DNA from: Elusimicrobiota bacterium
GTDB taxonomy: Bacteria > Elusimicrobiota > Elusimicrobia > Elusimicrobiales > UBA9959
Assembly (NCBI GenBank): GCA_012517285.1
Contig: JAAYVG010000012.1
Coordinates: forward strand, 1-64,000
Reading direction: 5' to 3'
DNA length: 64,000 bases
The notes beneath the pieces are model-generated. The model had not been told where the DNA came from and did not search any database. It saw nothing but the letters and a program-made list of their open reading frames with translations. Shown here in pieces: positions 48,727 through 58,393 of the stretch. The position numbers and the translations under genes are program-made. The first letter of the stretch is position 1. Every line of letters starts with the position of its first letter.

Positions 48727-49101
48727 ATGCTTGGAAAGGTTTTGATAGTTGATGATGATATGAATCTGAGAGAGAGTTTGAGTGCATCGCTTGAGCTTGA
48801 GGATTTTGAATGCTTTGAGGCAAAGAATGCGAAAGAAGGACTTGATATGGCAAAAAAGATTATGCCAGATGTTGTAATAATGGATATACAGTTGCCAGAT
48901 TCAATAGGGTTTCAGCTGTGTCAGGAGGTTAGAAAGATATCAAAGAAAATAGTTATAATAATGATGAGTGGAAGATTTCTTTCATCGGATGAAAAGACTC
49001 AGGGATTTACGCTTGGAGCTGATGAATATCTCACAAAGCCTTTTGATATACAGGAACTTTCTATAAGAATAAAACAGTTGATTTCAAGAAAATCTAAATG
49101 A
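48727..49101 (+). CDS. CheY-like single-domain response regulator
   Basis: ATG 48727 has GGAGG upstream; an earlier frame start at 48670 would read through the mobile element. The 124-residue receiver is complete: LIVDDD (acidic pair), VVIMDIQLPDS (phospho-Asp), MMSGRF (Ser) and DEYLTKPFD (Lys). There is no output domain, so it acts through a partner protein. A membrane histidine kinase is encoded two genes downstream on the same strand and is a likely partner. Confidence 0.88.
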   Translation: MLGKVLIVDDDMNLRESLSASLELEDFECFEAKNAKEGLDMAKKIMPDVVIMDIQLPDSIGFQLCQEVRKISKKIVIIMMSGRFLSSDEKTQGFTLGADEYLTKPFDIQELSIRIKQLISRKSK

Positions 49102-49117
49102 TTTTTAAGGAGAGTAT

Positions 49118-50566
49118 ATGAAAAAAATATTTAATATGGCGTTTATGGTTCAGTTTCTTTTCCTTTCCATAAATACTATTGCTGTTGAGCCGGATAAAAG
49201 CAAAACTAAAAATATAGTTGTGGATATGTATTTTGAGCCATTTGATGCCAAGGCATGGCAGAATTATTTAAACTTTGATCTGATAAGAAGAAAGAATCGT
49301 TCTGTTAAACTAAATCCATATCCAATCATTATGAAGGATAAGAATAATTGGATAAGTTCGCATGGTGAAATAGAGGTTAAAGAGGTAGCAAGGATTGAGG
49401 GGATAATAAAGAAATATCCATCAAAGCTCAATGATTATATGATAGCAAGATCTCTTTATATGTCTGTTGAGGGCTGGAAGGATGCTTTATTATATGCTCA
49501 GATAAATCCATTGGAGTTTGAAAATTATATTAATCAGAACAAAAATATGCTTTTAAACGAGGCTTATTCAAGGCTTGATAAAAACAAGATTTCAAGCATG
49601 TCAGTATTTATAAATGGTTCACCCTATAAAGGTTCCAATGGAATATCTGAGGCAATGGCAACCATCAACTCATTGCTGCCAGCCGGTGAAAGATTTAATC
49701 TTTACAGTGATGAGTTTGCAAAGTTTAAGAAGCCTAAATTTATTGTTCTTTCTGATAGCAATACAAAGGACTGGATAAATCCTAATGTGGAGATGATATT
49801 TAAGAGATTTTTTACATCTATGGATGTAAGCACTGCTGATATATCAGGTATTGATATAAGTGATAAATCCAAGATAAAGATGTTGCCTGCGTATATGCTT
49901 GAAAAGAATGATCTTGTTGATGAGGCTCTCGCTGGTGCTATTGCACAAAATGTGTTTGATGTCATTGATAATTATTACGTATATTATGATCAGAATTCCA
50001 GAGCTATTCTTAATGGTAAAAAGAAGGAGCCAAACAAGTTAGAGCTTTTTGTTATGTCTCACTGTCCGTTTGGTGTTATGGCTGAGAATTCTATAATTGA
50101 TGCTGTGGATAAGGGGCTTATATCAAAGAAAATTCATATAAATATTCATTACATAGGTGATGTGTCAAAGACTTCTGATGGTACTATGAGCTTTCGTTCT
50201 CTCCATGGTGATGATGAATGGCAGGAGGATGCAAGACAGTTGCTCATTAAAAAGTTTTATCCAGATAAGTTGTTTGCTTATCTTAAAGAAAGGAACAAGG
50301 ACTATACATCATCAAATTGGAAAGATGTTGCCTATAAGGTTGGAATAGATACCAAAACCATAGAGGATAACTTTGAAACAGTTGGTAAAAAAATGCTTGA
50401 GGATGATTTCAATTACACAAACACATTAAGAATTGCAACATCACCAACGTTTATAGTTGATGGCAATGCTGTTGTTGTTGGGTTGGGACAGCTAAAGGCC
50501 TTTGATGATTATAAAAACTTAAATATTTCAAACCAGCCTAACTCCAATGCGGGTTGTGGTCAGTAA
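49118..50566 (+). CDS. Exported thioredoxin-fold (DsbA-like) protein
   Basis: The 482-residue protein has a signal peptide (1-22, ending NTIAVE). The first half (about 30-290) has thioredoxin-like pieces but no CXXC. The second half (about 305-475) begins LELFVMSHCPFGVMAE, a DsbA/GILT-type active-site loop with a single cysteine (CPFG), and ends with SPTFIVDGNAVVVGLGQ, the cis-Pro strand of the fold. The C-terminus carries one more Cys (AGCGQ). Redox or substrate-binding function outside the cytoplasm is inferred. AAGGAG precedes ATG, 16 nt after the CheY-like gene. Confidence 0.75.
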   Translation: MKKIFNMAFMVQFLFLSINTIAVEPDKSKTKNIVVDMYFEPFDAKAWQNYLNFDLIRRKNRSVKLNPYPIIMKDKNNWISSHGEIEVKEVARIEGIIKKYPSKLNDYMIARSLYMSVEGWKDALLYAQINPLEFENYINQNKNMLLNEAYSRLDKNKISSMSVFINGSPYKGSNGISEAMATINSLLPAGERFNLYSDEFAKFKKPKFIVLSDSNTKDWINPNVEMIFKRFFTSMDVSTADISGIDISDKSKIKMLPAYMLEKNDLVDEALAGAIAQNVFDVIDNYYVYYDQNSRAILNGKKKEPNKLELFVMSHCPFGVMAENSIIDAVDKGLISKKIHINIHYIGDVSKTSDGTMSFRSLHGDDEWQEDARQLLIKKFYPDKLFAYLKERNKDYTSSNWKDVAYKVGIDTKTIEDNFETVGKKMLEDDFNYTNTLRIATSPTFIVDGNAVVVGLGQLKAFDDYKNLNISNQPNSNAGCGQ

Positions 50567-50620
50567 AATATTTTAATAATTTGAAATAATTATTTAACAA
50601 AAGAGTTTTAAGATATATTT

Positions 50621-52507
50621 ATGAAAAGAAAAAAACGTGGTAAGCTTTTTTATAAACTTCTTTTTATATTCCTTATTGTTTCACTGCTACCGCTTGGAAT
50701 AGTCAGCTATTATCTTGTAAATCTAACACAGACCACACTGAACAGGTCTATAATAAGAGATCAGGAAGCTCTTTCCCTTGCTTTTGCTGATACTGTTACA
50801 AACTATGTCATATCATTTCGAAATATACTTTATGACTCATCAAGGTTAGAGGATTTTTATACAATGAAAACTGATAAGATAAAACCTCTTGTCAGCAATA
50901 TGATGCAGATACACTCAGCATTTTTAGAGATGTCTGTTCTCAATCCTTTAGGCCAGGAGGTTGTGAGGGTTTCAAGGTTTGGCGAGGATAACAGCCTCAG
51001 AGATTTTTTGAACTCATCCGTTTATCAGAAGACTGTTAAGGATGGCGAATTTATAGGCAATTTTGAGAGATACAATGGGACATACCCATCAATAACAATA
51101 GCTGTGAGCATAGTAAACCCTAAAAATCCATCATATACGAGTGGTGTGATCATGGCAAAGTTAAGTCTTGCCACATTATCAGGGCTTTTAAAAGCAAGCT
51201 TTCCTGATCCACAGCATACAAAGGTTGCTGTAATTGATAACAATGGTTATATCATAGCAAGCTCTGTTCCAGGTGAGGCTGAAAAACCAAAGGCAAAGCT
51301 CAATGATGAGGTGCTTAAGATACTTTTGAACAACGATGCCAAGAGTGGCGGTGGTGAGATATCTTATTCCAACGGTCACAAGGTTCTGGGTGCTTTCAGT
51401 GAGGTGAGTGAGCTTGGCTGGCTTGTTTATATAGAAAGATCAATAAACATAGCCTATCAGGCATCAAATGAGATGTTATCAAAGACTTGGAAGGTTATGA
51501 TCTTTGTCACAGTTTTTGTTCTGTTTCTCGGATATGCAGTCTCTGTGGTCATAACCCAGCCTGTTCAGGCACTGAAGGAAGCAGCAATAAAAATTGCTGA
51601 GGGGAACTTTGATTTTGAACCTGATCTCATTGTTCCAAATGATGAGATAGGGGATCTTGCTCATACCTTTATGGAGATGAGCGAGGCATTAAAACTCAAG
51701 ACTTCTGAGATACTTTTGGCAAAAGAACAGCTTGAAAAATTAAATAAAACTCTTGAAAACAGGGTTGATGCAAGAACAAGGGAGTTAAAATCTGCTCAGG
51801 AAGAATTGATTAAAAAAGAAAGGCTTGCTGCTATGGGACAGATGGCTTCTGTTGTCAGTCATGAGATAAGAAATCCACTTGCTGTTATGAATAATTCCAT
51901 ATATTTCATAAAGGTCAAACTCGGTAATCAGGTCGATCCAAAGATTATAAAACACATATCCATAATAGAATCTGAGATAAGGCAGGCAAATGGAATAATA
52001 GATGAGATATTGAGCTTTGCAAGGACGAGGGAGCTTAGGCCAAAGCTTACAGAGTTAAACTCATATCTTGATGATCTAATTTCAACATATCCTGTGCCTG
52101 AGCATATAGAGCTTGTCAAAAAGTTTTACTCATCAAAAATAAATGTTAACATAGATCAGGACGAGATGAATCAGGTTATAAGAAATCTTATAAAGAATGC
52201 GATAGAGGTCATGACTGAGAAGGGGCGTATCTGTATAAGAACTGATGTCACTGCTGAAAATATGGCGAGGATAGATGTTGAAGATACTGGTCCTGGAATA
52301 CCTAAAGATGTCCTTGACAAGCTTTTTACGCCATTCTTCACAACCAAGGCAAGGGGAACAGGTCTTGGGCTTGCTGTTACAAAAAAGGTTATAGAAAGGC
52401 ACAAGGGAAAAGTTGAGATAATAAGCGAGGTTAACAAAGGGACATGCTTTAGGCTCTATTTACCATTGGCTGATAATAATTTAAATGTAGAGAAGCCTGC
52501 TGCTTGA
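50621..52507 (+). CDS. Membrane sensor histidine kinase (Cache-HAMP-HisKA)
   Basis: The 628-residue kinase has TM1 (about 9-30), an extracytoplasmic Cache-like sensor (about 31-285), TM2 (about 292-315), HAMP (about 315-368), a short coiled coil, then HisKA with His414 in [11 protein letters not shown] and HATPase with [10 protein letters not shown] (N box), DTGPGIP (G1), [13 protein letters not shown] (F/G2). All catalytic boxes are intact. There is no receiver in the same protein. It likely phosphorylates the CheY-like protein two genes upstream (inference). The start has a TAAGAT box 6 nt upstream and no clear Shine-Dalgarno. Confidence 0.92.
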   Translation: MKRKKRGKLFYKLLFIFLIVSLLPLGIVSYYLVNLTQTTLNRSIIRDQEALSLAFADTVTNYVISFRNILYDSSRLEDFYTMKTDKIKPLVSNMMQIHSAFLEMSVLNPLGQEVVRVSRFGEDNSLRDFLNSSVYQKTVKDGEFIGNFERYNGTYPSITIAVSIVNPKNPSYTSGVIMAKLSLATLSGLLKASFPDPQHTKVAVIDNNGYIIASSVPGEAEKPKAKLNDEVLKILLNNDAKSGGGEISYSNGHKVLGAFSEVSELGWLVYIERSINIAYQASNEMLSKTWKVMIFVTVFVLFLGYAVSVVITQPVQALKEAAIKIAEGNFDFEPDLIVPNDEIGDLAHTFMEMSEALKLKTSEILLAKEQLEKLNKTLENRVDARTRELKSAQEELIKKERLAAMGQMASVVSHEIRNPLAVMNNSIYFIKVKLGNQVDPKIIKHISIIESEIRQANGIIDEILSFARTRELRPKLTELNSYLDDLISTYPVPEHIELVKKFYSSKINVNIDQDEMNQVIRNLIKNAIEVMTEKGRICIRTDVTAENMARIDVEDTGPGIPKDVLDKLFTPFFTTKARGTGLGLAVTKKVIERHKGKVEIISEVNKGTCFRLYLPLADNNLNVEKPAA

Positions 52508-52541
52508 TTTTTACAATTTCATTATTTCTTTAAATTTGAGA

Positions 52542-53105
52542 TCAAAGAAGGGAACAGAGGTAGTTTATTTTAAAAAAGTTTTCAAGCTCTTCTGTTATTA
52601 TCATTGCATTTTTTAGTGTATCTGATGTACAGACTATCCCATGGTTTTTTAACACAATAGCATTAGAGTACTTGGATTTTTTTCCAGCATCAACTGCAAG
52701 CTCATAGCTTGATGGTTTGAGATATTTGCATATACCAATTTTCTTTATTACCATATTAAATTCTGCTGTGATATTATAATTTATTTTTTTCTTGCTGAGC
52801 GTATAGGCTATGGAATATGGTGGATGAGAGTGAATTATAGCTGATATATCCTTCCTTGTTTTATATATCTCAAGATGCATTTTATACTCAGATGATGGAG
52901 TTATGCCATTCAAAGTATTCCCGTTTATATCAATCTCAGATATATCTTTTATTTTTAATTCATCCTTGCTTACTGAGGTAGGTGTTATTAATATGATATT
53001 ACCACTTTTAACACTAAGGTTGCCACTTGCTCCCGGCATAAAGCCAAGATTCTTAAGCTTTATACATATTTTTATTATTTCTTTTTTTATTCCATCTTTT
53101 TTCAT
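52542..53105 (-). CDS. Class II aldolase/adducin-family protein
   Basis: The 187-residue protein has the class II aldolase fold: GASGNLSVK (phosphate loop, about 26-34), TPTSVSK, E73-containing SSEYKMHLEIY, the zinc-binding HSHPPYS and the later LKNHGIV. Family members include L-fuculose-phosphate aldolase, ribulose epimerases and the methionine-salvage dehydratase MtnB. The window does not decide which; coupling to metF (4-nt overlap) hints at one-carbon/methionine metabolism. It is the last of three overlapping minus-strand genes. Confidence 0.8.
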   Translation of the reverse strand: MKKDGIKKEIIKICIKLKNLGFMPGASGNLSVKSGNIILITPTSVSKDELKIKDISEIDINGNTLNGITPSSEYKMHLEIYKTRKDISAIIHSHPPYSIAYTLSKKKINYNITAEFNMVIKKIGICKYLKPSSYELAVDAGKKSKYSNAIVLKNHGIVCTSDTLKNAMIITEELENFFKINYLCSLL

Positions 53106-53947
53106 ATCAATTTTATATTTTCAATTATTTTTTTAGTCCCAAGTGCTCTGTTGAATGTAAAAAAATGTATACCTTCAATATCATTTTTTATTAATTCCTT
53201 CACCTGATTGATTGAAAAATCTATGCTGTGTTTAAAAAACTCATCTCTTTTATCACGATATTTTAGAGCTATATCTCTGAGTTTTTCTGGAATGGTTATG
53301 CAGGATATTTTCTTACAGATGTTTGAAAGCATATTATAATTTGTTACAGGCATTATTCCACATATTATCGGTATATTTGGATAAGCTTTTTTAACCCTGT
53401 CCCTAAACCTAAAAAAAGAACTGTTATCAAAAAATAGCTGTGTTATACCAAACTCTGCTCCGGCTTCAATCTTTTTTTTAATATAATAAATATCTCTTTC
53501 AAGAGATCCTCTATGATGTCCTTCCGGATGCATTGCTATGCCTATTGAAAAAAGATTTTTATCAATTCTTTTAATAAGATCTGTGGAGTGAATAAATGAC
53601 TTTGTAGTCCTTGTGAAATTCCTCTTATCACCTCTTAGAGCAAGTATGTTATCAAGCCCTATCTTCTTTATAGCTCTTAGTGAGTATTCAATCTCTTTCT
53701 CTGTATTGTTTACGCATGTGAGATGAATGAGGACATTAAGTTTCAGTTTCTCTTTGAGTATCCTTGATAGAGCTATATGCTTTGTCTTACCGCATATATC
53801 TGAGTCTGTTATGGAAACAAAATCGGGTTTAAATTTTTTTAATTCCTTAAGCGTGGAAATAAAAACTGTGAAATCCTCTCTCGTTTTTGGTGGAAAAAAT
53901 TCAAAGGATAGACTCCTTTTTTTTTTCAATATGTTAGAAATTTTCAT
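53102..53947 (-). CDS. metF: Methylenetetrahydrofolate reductase
   Basis: The 281-residue TIM-barrel flavoenzyme reduces 5,10-methylene-THF to 5-methyl-THF for methionine synthesis or, in acetogens, for the methyl branch. It shows SFEFFPPKT (with the catalytic Glu), DFVSITDSD, HLTCVNNTEKEIE, ILALRGDKR, and QLFFDNSSFF followed by CGIMPV. The length matches the short bacterial form. It overlaps both lepB and the aldolase-family gene by 4 nt each. Confidence 0.92.
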   Translation of the reverse strand: MKISNILKKKRSLSFEFFPPKTREDFTVFISTLKELKKFKPDFVSITDSDICGKTKHIALSRILKEKLKLNVLIHLTCVNNTEKEIEYSLRAIKKIGLDNILALRGDKRNFTRTTKSFIHSTDLIKRIDKNLFSIGIAMHPEGHHRGSLERDIYYIKKKIEAGAEFGITQLFFDNSSFFRFRDRVKKAYPNIPIICGIMPVTNYNMLSNICKKISCITIPEKLRDIALKYRDKRDEFFKHSIDFSINQVKELIKNDIEGIHFFTFNRALGTKKIIENIKLI

Positions 53948-54945
53948 TTTGGAAAGCCAGCCCTTGATGGTGGCCAGTATATAAAAAGTGGGCTGCCCTT
54001 TATATATTTTTCTTGTACCGGACCCCAGTATCTTGAGTCACAGGATCTATCCCTGTTATCTCCCATAACAAAGTATGATCCCGCAGGTACTGTGATCGGT
54101 CCAAAGTTATCCCTCACATAGTCTGAAAAATATTTACCACTTTTTCTCTTTTCCCATAAATCTTGAAAAACATTTCTATCTATCTGAGAATCCATCTTTG
54201 GCAGTCTCTTTGCTTCCATATAATTTGCGTATGGTTCCACTCCAATTGGCACATCGTTTATGAAGGGAATACCGTTTCTTATCTCAATCTTTTCACCAGG
54301 GAGTCCTATAACCCTTTTAACAAAGTCCTTGCCATATTGGTTACCACCGCATTGAAATTCATCAGGGTTTTCGCTTGGAAACTTAAACACAACGATGTCT
54401 CCTCTTTTTATATCCTTTAAATTTAATATCTTTTGGTCTGTAAAAGGAATTCTTATACCGTAAACCATCTTATTAACAAAGAGGTGATCCCCTTCAATCA
54501 GTGTATTTCTCATAGAACCGCTTGGGATTTTAAAAGCCTGAAGGAAACAATACATAACTATCGATGCTAAAAGAAATGCTACAAAGAATGTATCACCCCA
54601 CTCCCTGTCTGTTTTTATATATTTTGGGAGATTTGTTTTAGTATCCCTTTCCTTTTTAGGCAGGAAGAATGGTGTGTTTGGATAAAACCAGCCTATTACT
54701 GCAAAAAGCATAGCAAACAGAAACTGTTTTAAGGTTATAAAAGATGCTGTAACAATTTCACCAATGCGATTATCTATTATAACCATAAGAAGAAATCCAA
54801 CTATGAAGCCTGTCATAGCTAAAAAAATCCTGTGCCATAAAATAGAAAACCTTTCTGATTCAAACTTGTTTTTGTCCTTAAAATATTCAGTCAAAAAAAG
54901 GTATATACCTGAGACTATTCCTACAACAAAAAGCTTTTCTTCCAT
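53944..54945 (-). CDS. lepB: Signal peptidase I
   Basis: The 333-residue enzyme cuts signal peptides at the inner membrane. Two to three extra N-terminal membrane helices (about 5-95) precede the final anchor (about 118-137). The catalytic serine is S144 in IPSGSM, and the general-base lysine is K210 in KDFVKRVIGLPG. GDNRDRSCDSRYWG and the conserved YFVMGDN strand are present. It is the first gene of a three-gene operon; GAGAGG precedes the ATG. Confidence 0.95.
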   Translation of the reverse strand: MEEKLFVVGIVSGIYLFLTEYFKDKNKFESERFSILWHRIFLAMTGFIVGFLLMVIIDNRIGEIVTASFITLKQFLFAMLFAVIGWFYPNTPFFLPKKERDTKTNLPKYIKTDREWGDTFFVAFLLASIVMYCFLQAFKIPSGSMRNTLIEGDHLFVNKMVYGIRIPFTDQKILNLKDIKRGDIVVFKFPSENPDEFQCGGNQYGKDFVKRVIGLPGEKIEIRNGIPFINDVPIGVEPYANYMEAKRLPKMDSQIDRNVFQDLWEKRKSGKYFSDYVRDNFGPITVPAGSYFVMGDNRDRSCDSRYWGPVQEKYIKGSPLFIYWPPSRAGFPK

Positions 54946-55024
54946 ATTTTCCTCTCATTAAGTTTATTATAAAAAAATATCACTACAAAATTATCTTTAT
55001 AAAATATATGATAGCAAATTAAAA

Positions 55025-55050
55025 GGCCCCGATAAATCGGGGCCCTTTTT
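55025..55050 (-). terminator. Bidirectional rho-independent terminator
   Basis: GGCCCCGAT and ATCGGGGCC form a 9-bp stem with a 2-nt loop, flanked by A4 on the left and T5 on the right. On the minus strand it ends the exported-protein gene at 55079. The CCCCGAT..ATCGGGG core also occurs inside two of the mobile elements. Confidence 0.88.
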
Positions 55051-55078
55051 AAAAGTATCAGTTCTTTTTTTTAGATGT

Positions 55079-55933
55079 TCACTGAAAGAAGTAAATATTT
55101 AAAAGTACATTGTATGTTACACTGCCTGATGTGAATGGCTCATCAAGAGGCTTTATTTTGTAGTTTATAAAGTCCTTTTTGTTGTCCTTTAAAAACTTTT
55201 TATACTCATCAAGCTTTTGTTTTGCTGATGCATCGTCAGCTGCTAACTTTGATACAAAGCCCAATTCTTTTCCTATATATAGCATTTTAAAGGAAGAGTC
55301 TTTTCTTATTATATTAACTGAATTTTCTATAAGTTCATAATCTATATCCTCACCTTTGTTAAGCAATCTGAGCCTTATCTCATTCTCTTGAGCATCTTTT
55401 ACATCAGTAAGATAGTAGATCATAAATGTTGGTCTGAGCTCTTCAACCTTTACAAGATACTTTCCTATTACCTTCATACCGTTTGATTCCAAGCTTGCAG
55501 CTGTTTCATTCATCAATTTTGTGATTTCGGCATCGTCCTTTCCGTTGTAGGTAAGGGCATCACCGATAAATCTTCTTACCCCTTTTTCATCATGGGCAAG
55601 ATACGTGATCATAATCATTTCACCATCTTTCTTTACCTCAGATATCTTAAAGCCATTATCCTTTAAAAGCTTTGTATACATATCAGTAAACTCTTTATAC
55701 TCAGTATCAGTTTTTGCATAACCTATGATAATCTTTTTGCTTGTGTTGGCTATAAGATGAGATTTGGTTATGGTAGGTATTTCAGTTTTTGTTGGTTGTA
55801 TAACCTTTGGCTCAGTTACAGCAGGTGTGTTGATCTCACTCTTCACGTTGTTGAAATCAACAAGACCAAGTTCATTTTCGGCTGCAAAAGCAGTTGACGA
55901 AACGAAAACTACAGATAATAACAACTTTTTCAT
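55079..55933 (-). CDS. Exported protein of unknown function
   Basis: The start is the ATG at 55933, preceded by GGAGGG; a longer frame from 55969 is less likely. The 284-residue product has a signal peptide (1-18, STAFA), then a Pro/Thr linker (about 35-60), then an alpha/beta body with two related halves (for example KIIIGYAKTDTEYKEFTDMY near 65-84). There is no cysteine in the visible mature part. I do not recognise a family. It stands alone between the lepB operon and typA with its own terminator. Confidence 0.7.
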   Translation of the reverse strand: MKKLLLSVVFVSSTAFAAENELGLVDFNNVKSEINTPAVTEPKVIQPTKTEIPTITKSHLIANTSKKIIIGYAKTDTEYKEFTDMYTKLLKDNGFKISEVKKDGEMIMITYLAHDEKGVRRFIGDALTYNGKDDAEITKLMNETAASLESNGMKVIGKYLVKVEELRPTFMIYYLTDVKDAQENEIRLRLLNKGEDIDYELIENSVNIIRKDSSFKMLYIGKELGFVSKLAADDASAKQKLDEYKKFLKDNKKDFINYKIKPLDEPFTSGSVTYNVLLNIYFFQ

Positions 55934-56040
55934 TCTTTCCCTCCAGATAAATTGATTTTTTCTATCCACAAAAATATTTTATCATAAAAACAAAAAAAAG
56001 CAAATAGCTTTGGTCCTATTCTCTTGTGGGTCTTTTGTTG

Positions 56041-57861
56041 TCAGATAAATTCCTTATCACCCCTTTTCCTTGTAGAGTGATCCAGTACTTTTTTTCTCAT
56101 TCTTACATTGAGCGGGGTCACCTCAACAAACTCATCCTCTTCAATGTATTCTATTGCTTCTTCAAGAGGCATTCGCCTTGGTGGTGTTAAAACAACAGAT
56201 TCATCAGATGTTGATGACCTCATATTTGTCTGCCTCTTCTCCTTTATAGGATTAACAATGAGATCATTGTCATGATCGTTTTCTCCAACAATCTGGCCCA
56301 TATAAACATCTTCGCCGGGTCCTACAAACATAATACCATGGTCCTGAAGACCGTTTAAGGCATATGCTGCTGTTTTGCCAGTTTCCTTTGCTATAAAGAC
56401 TCCCCTTCTGTTTTTTATATCAATATTTTTTAATGGTAAAAATCCATAAAAGCTCTGGTGCATTATACCGTTTCCTCTGGTATAATTTATATAATTACTT
56501 TTAAATCCTATCAGTCCTCTTTCAGATATTATGTATTCATATCTTATTATGTTACCTTCTAAAACCTGCATATTCTTCATCTCAGCACCTCGTCTTGCCA
56601 TATCGCTCATCACAGCACCCTGAAACTCTTGCGGTGCTTCAAGTATTAGATACTCTTGAGGTTCAACCTCAACCCCATTTTCTATGTGAGTTATTATCTT
56701 CATCTTTGAGACGCAGAACTCATATCCCTCCCTTCTCATGGTTTCTATAAGTATGGCGAGGTGAAGCTCTCCTCTGCCGGAAACCTTAAATCCGCTCTGT
56801 CCCTCAATCTCTTCCACTTTAAGACCGACATTTGTCTGTGCCTCTCTTAAAAGCCTGTCCCTTATCTGTGTTATGTTAACAAGCTTTCCATCCTTTTGGG
56901 CAAATGGGCCGTCATTAACATAAAACTCCATAGAAACGGTTGGCTCATCTATCTTTATTCCCTCTAACACACCCGGCTCATCAGCTGATGATATAGTATC
57001 TCCAACATCTATCCCCTCTATACCGTAGAGTGCAACTATCTGTTGCGAATAGGCTTCTTCCATCTCTATCTTTTCAAGACCTCTGTATCCCATTATCTTT
57101 ATAACCTTTCTATCAAGATTTTTTCCAGAAGGGGATAGAACCTTAACCGTCTCATTCCTTTTTACCTTCCCTTGAAATATCCTTCCTATTGCTATCCTTC
57201 CCGTATAGCTGTTATAATCAATCATAGTCACAAGCATTCTTAACGGTAGTTCATCAGTGTCATTAGGAGCAGGAATGTTTTCAATTATTGAGTCAAAAAG
57301 TGGATCAAGATTCGTTCCATTTTCTATATAATTTTTACTCGCCCAGCCACTCCTTGCTGAACAGTAAACTATCGGAAAATCCAGCTGTTCATCCGTGGCG
57401 TTAAGATCTAAAAAAAGTGAAAACACCCTGTCAATTACTTCTTCAGGTTTCCTGTTTTCCTTGTCCATTTTGTTTACAACCACTATTATTTTTAGCTTCT
57501 GTTCAAGTGCTTTCTTTAAAACAAATCTTGTCTGAGGCATAGGCCCATCAACCGCATCAACAAGAAGCAATGCCCCATCAACCATCTTCATAACCCTTTC
57601 AACCTCACTCCCAAAATCAGCATGTCCTGGTGTGTCAACTATATGTATTATATTATCCTTATATTTTATTGAAGTATTTTTTGATAGTATTGTTATCCCT
57701 CTTTCCCTTTCAAGCTCATTTGAGTCAAGCACACACTCTGTCTGTCCGTCATTTTTTATCTCAAAGTATCCCGTCTGTTTTAACATTGAATCAACGAGTG
57801 TGGTCTTACCATGATCTACATGTGCTATAATAGCAATGTTTCTTAAATTGTTTTTTTTCAT
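56041..57861 (-). CDS. typA: Ribosome-associated GTPase TypA/BipA
   Basis: The 606-residue translational GTPase has G1 AHVDHGKTT (about 13-21), G2 RGITIL, G3 DTPGHADFG and G4 NKMDK, followed by EF-G-like domains III and V and the BipA-specific C-terminal domain (IRYEYIISERGLIGFKSNY, then NYTRGNGIM). It helps 50S assembly and adaptation to stress or cold. GAGG precedes ATG. Confidence 0.96.
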   Translation of the reverse strand: MKKNNLRNIAIIAHVDHGKTTLVDSMLKQTGYFEIKNDGQTECVLDSNELERERGITILSKNTSIKYKDNIIHIVDTPGHADFGSEVERVMKMVDGALLLVDAVDGPMPQTRFVLKKALEQKLKIIVVVNKMDKENRKPEEVIDRVFSLFLDLNATDEQLDFPIVYCSARSGWASKNYIENGTNLDPLFDSIIENIPAPNDTDELPLRMLVTMIDYNSYTGRIAIGRIFQGKVKRNETVKVLSPSGKNLDRKVIKIMGYRGLEKIEMEEAYSQQIVALYGIEGIDVGDTISSADEPGVLEGIKIDEPTVSMEFYVNDGPFAQKDGKLVNITQIRDRLLREAQTNVGLKVEEIEGQSGFKVSGRGELHLAILIETMRREGYEFCVSKMKIITHIENGVEVEPQEYLILEAPQEFQGAVMSDMARRGAEMKNMQVLEGNIIRYEYIISERGLIGFKSNYINYTRGNGIMHQSFYGFLPLKNIDIKNRRGVFIAKETGKTAAYALNGLQDHGIMFVGPGEDVYMGQIVGENDHDNDLIVNPIKEKRQTNMRSSTSDESVVLTPPRRMPLEEAIEYIEEDEFVEVTPLNVRMRKKVLDHSTRKRGDKEFI

Positions 57862-58023
57862 AAATTTCCTCGGGGAATTTCTAAAAAAGAAATCTCACTG
57901 TCTTAAAATCATTTTTAACTGAGCTAAAGAATAAACTTCTCTAACAGGGTTTAACTGAACTCACTTATATATAATTTTAGCATTTTTTATGCAGGTTATA
58001 AAAAAATTAGTAATAAATTGTTA

Positions 58024-58029
58024 TATAAT
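58024..58029 (+). promoter_or_regulatory. Candidate -10 box for a leaderless transcript
   Basis: TATAAT lies 6 nt before the ATG at 58036, with no Shine-Dalgarno. The expected transcription start falls at or next to the A of ATG. No -35 match is seen. Confidence 0.45.
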
Positions 58030-58035
58030 TTAATT

Positions 58036-58329
58036 ATGGACACAATTCTTATAGAATGCCCTGAGTGCGGGCTTAGGATAGAGGTTGACAGAAAAACAGG
58101 AAAGATAGTCAACAAGTTTAAAAAACCTGATATCTCAAATTCGAAGGATCCTCTTTCTGATATGATCAAAAAAACAAAGGAAAATCAGTCAAAGCTTGAT
58201 GATTACTTTGGTAACGCCAGAAAGGAAATGGAAAAAAAGAAGCTTGATCTTGAAAAACAGTTTGAAGAGAACAAAAAGAAGGCTAAGGATGATCATACAA
58301 AGCCGATAAACCCAATGGATCTTGATTGA
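58036..58329 (+). CDS. Small CxxC protein with charged helical tail
   Basis: ATG 58036 gives a 97-residue protein; the 58018 start would add MLYNLI over the promoter box. Residues 1-25 hold a strand pair with CPECG and no second CxxC, a half zinc ribbon. The rest (about 40-90) is a highly charged, probably coiled-coil helix (KKLDLEKQFEENKKKAKDD). Family unknown to me. It could bind metal as a dimer. Confidence 0.7.
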   Translation: MDTILIECPECGLRIEVDRKTGKIVNKFKKPDISNSKDPLSDMIKKTKENQSKLDDYFGNARKEMEKKKLDLEKQFEENKKKAKDDHTKPINPMDLD

Positions 58330-58355
58330 GTTATAAAGGATTAGGACTTTTGTCC

Positions 58356-58384
58356 TTGACATTTGGTGTTTTCTACTATATAAT
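58356..58384 (+). promoter_or_regulatory. Consensus sigma70 promoter of the lytic transglycosylase gene
   Basis: TTGACA (58356-58361), a 17-nt spacer and TATAAT (58379-58384): a perfect match. The ATG at 58394 is only 9 nt after the -10 box, so the mRNA leader would be about 0-4 nt. Confidence 0.9.
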
Positions 58385-58393
58385 ACAATTGCT

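Noticed and set aside
55025-55044. CCCCGAT..ATCGGGG palindrome, also in two mobile elements, as a protein-binding site.
   Set aside because: At 55025 it has flanking A and T tracts and sits at a gene end, so a terminator explains it; the other copies may have captured one.
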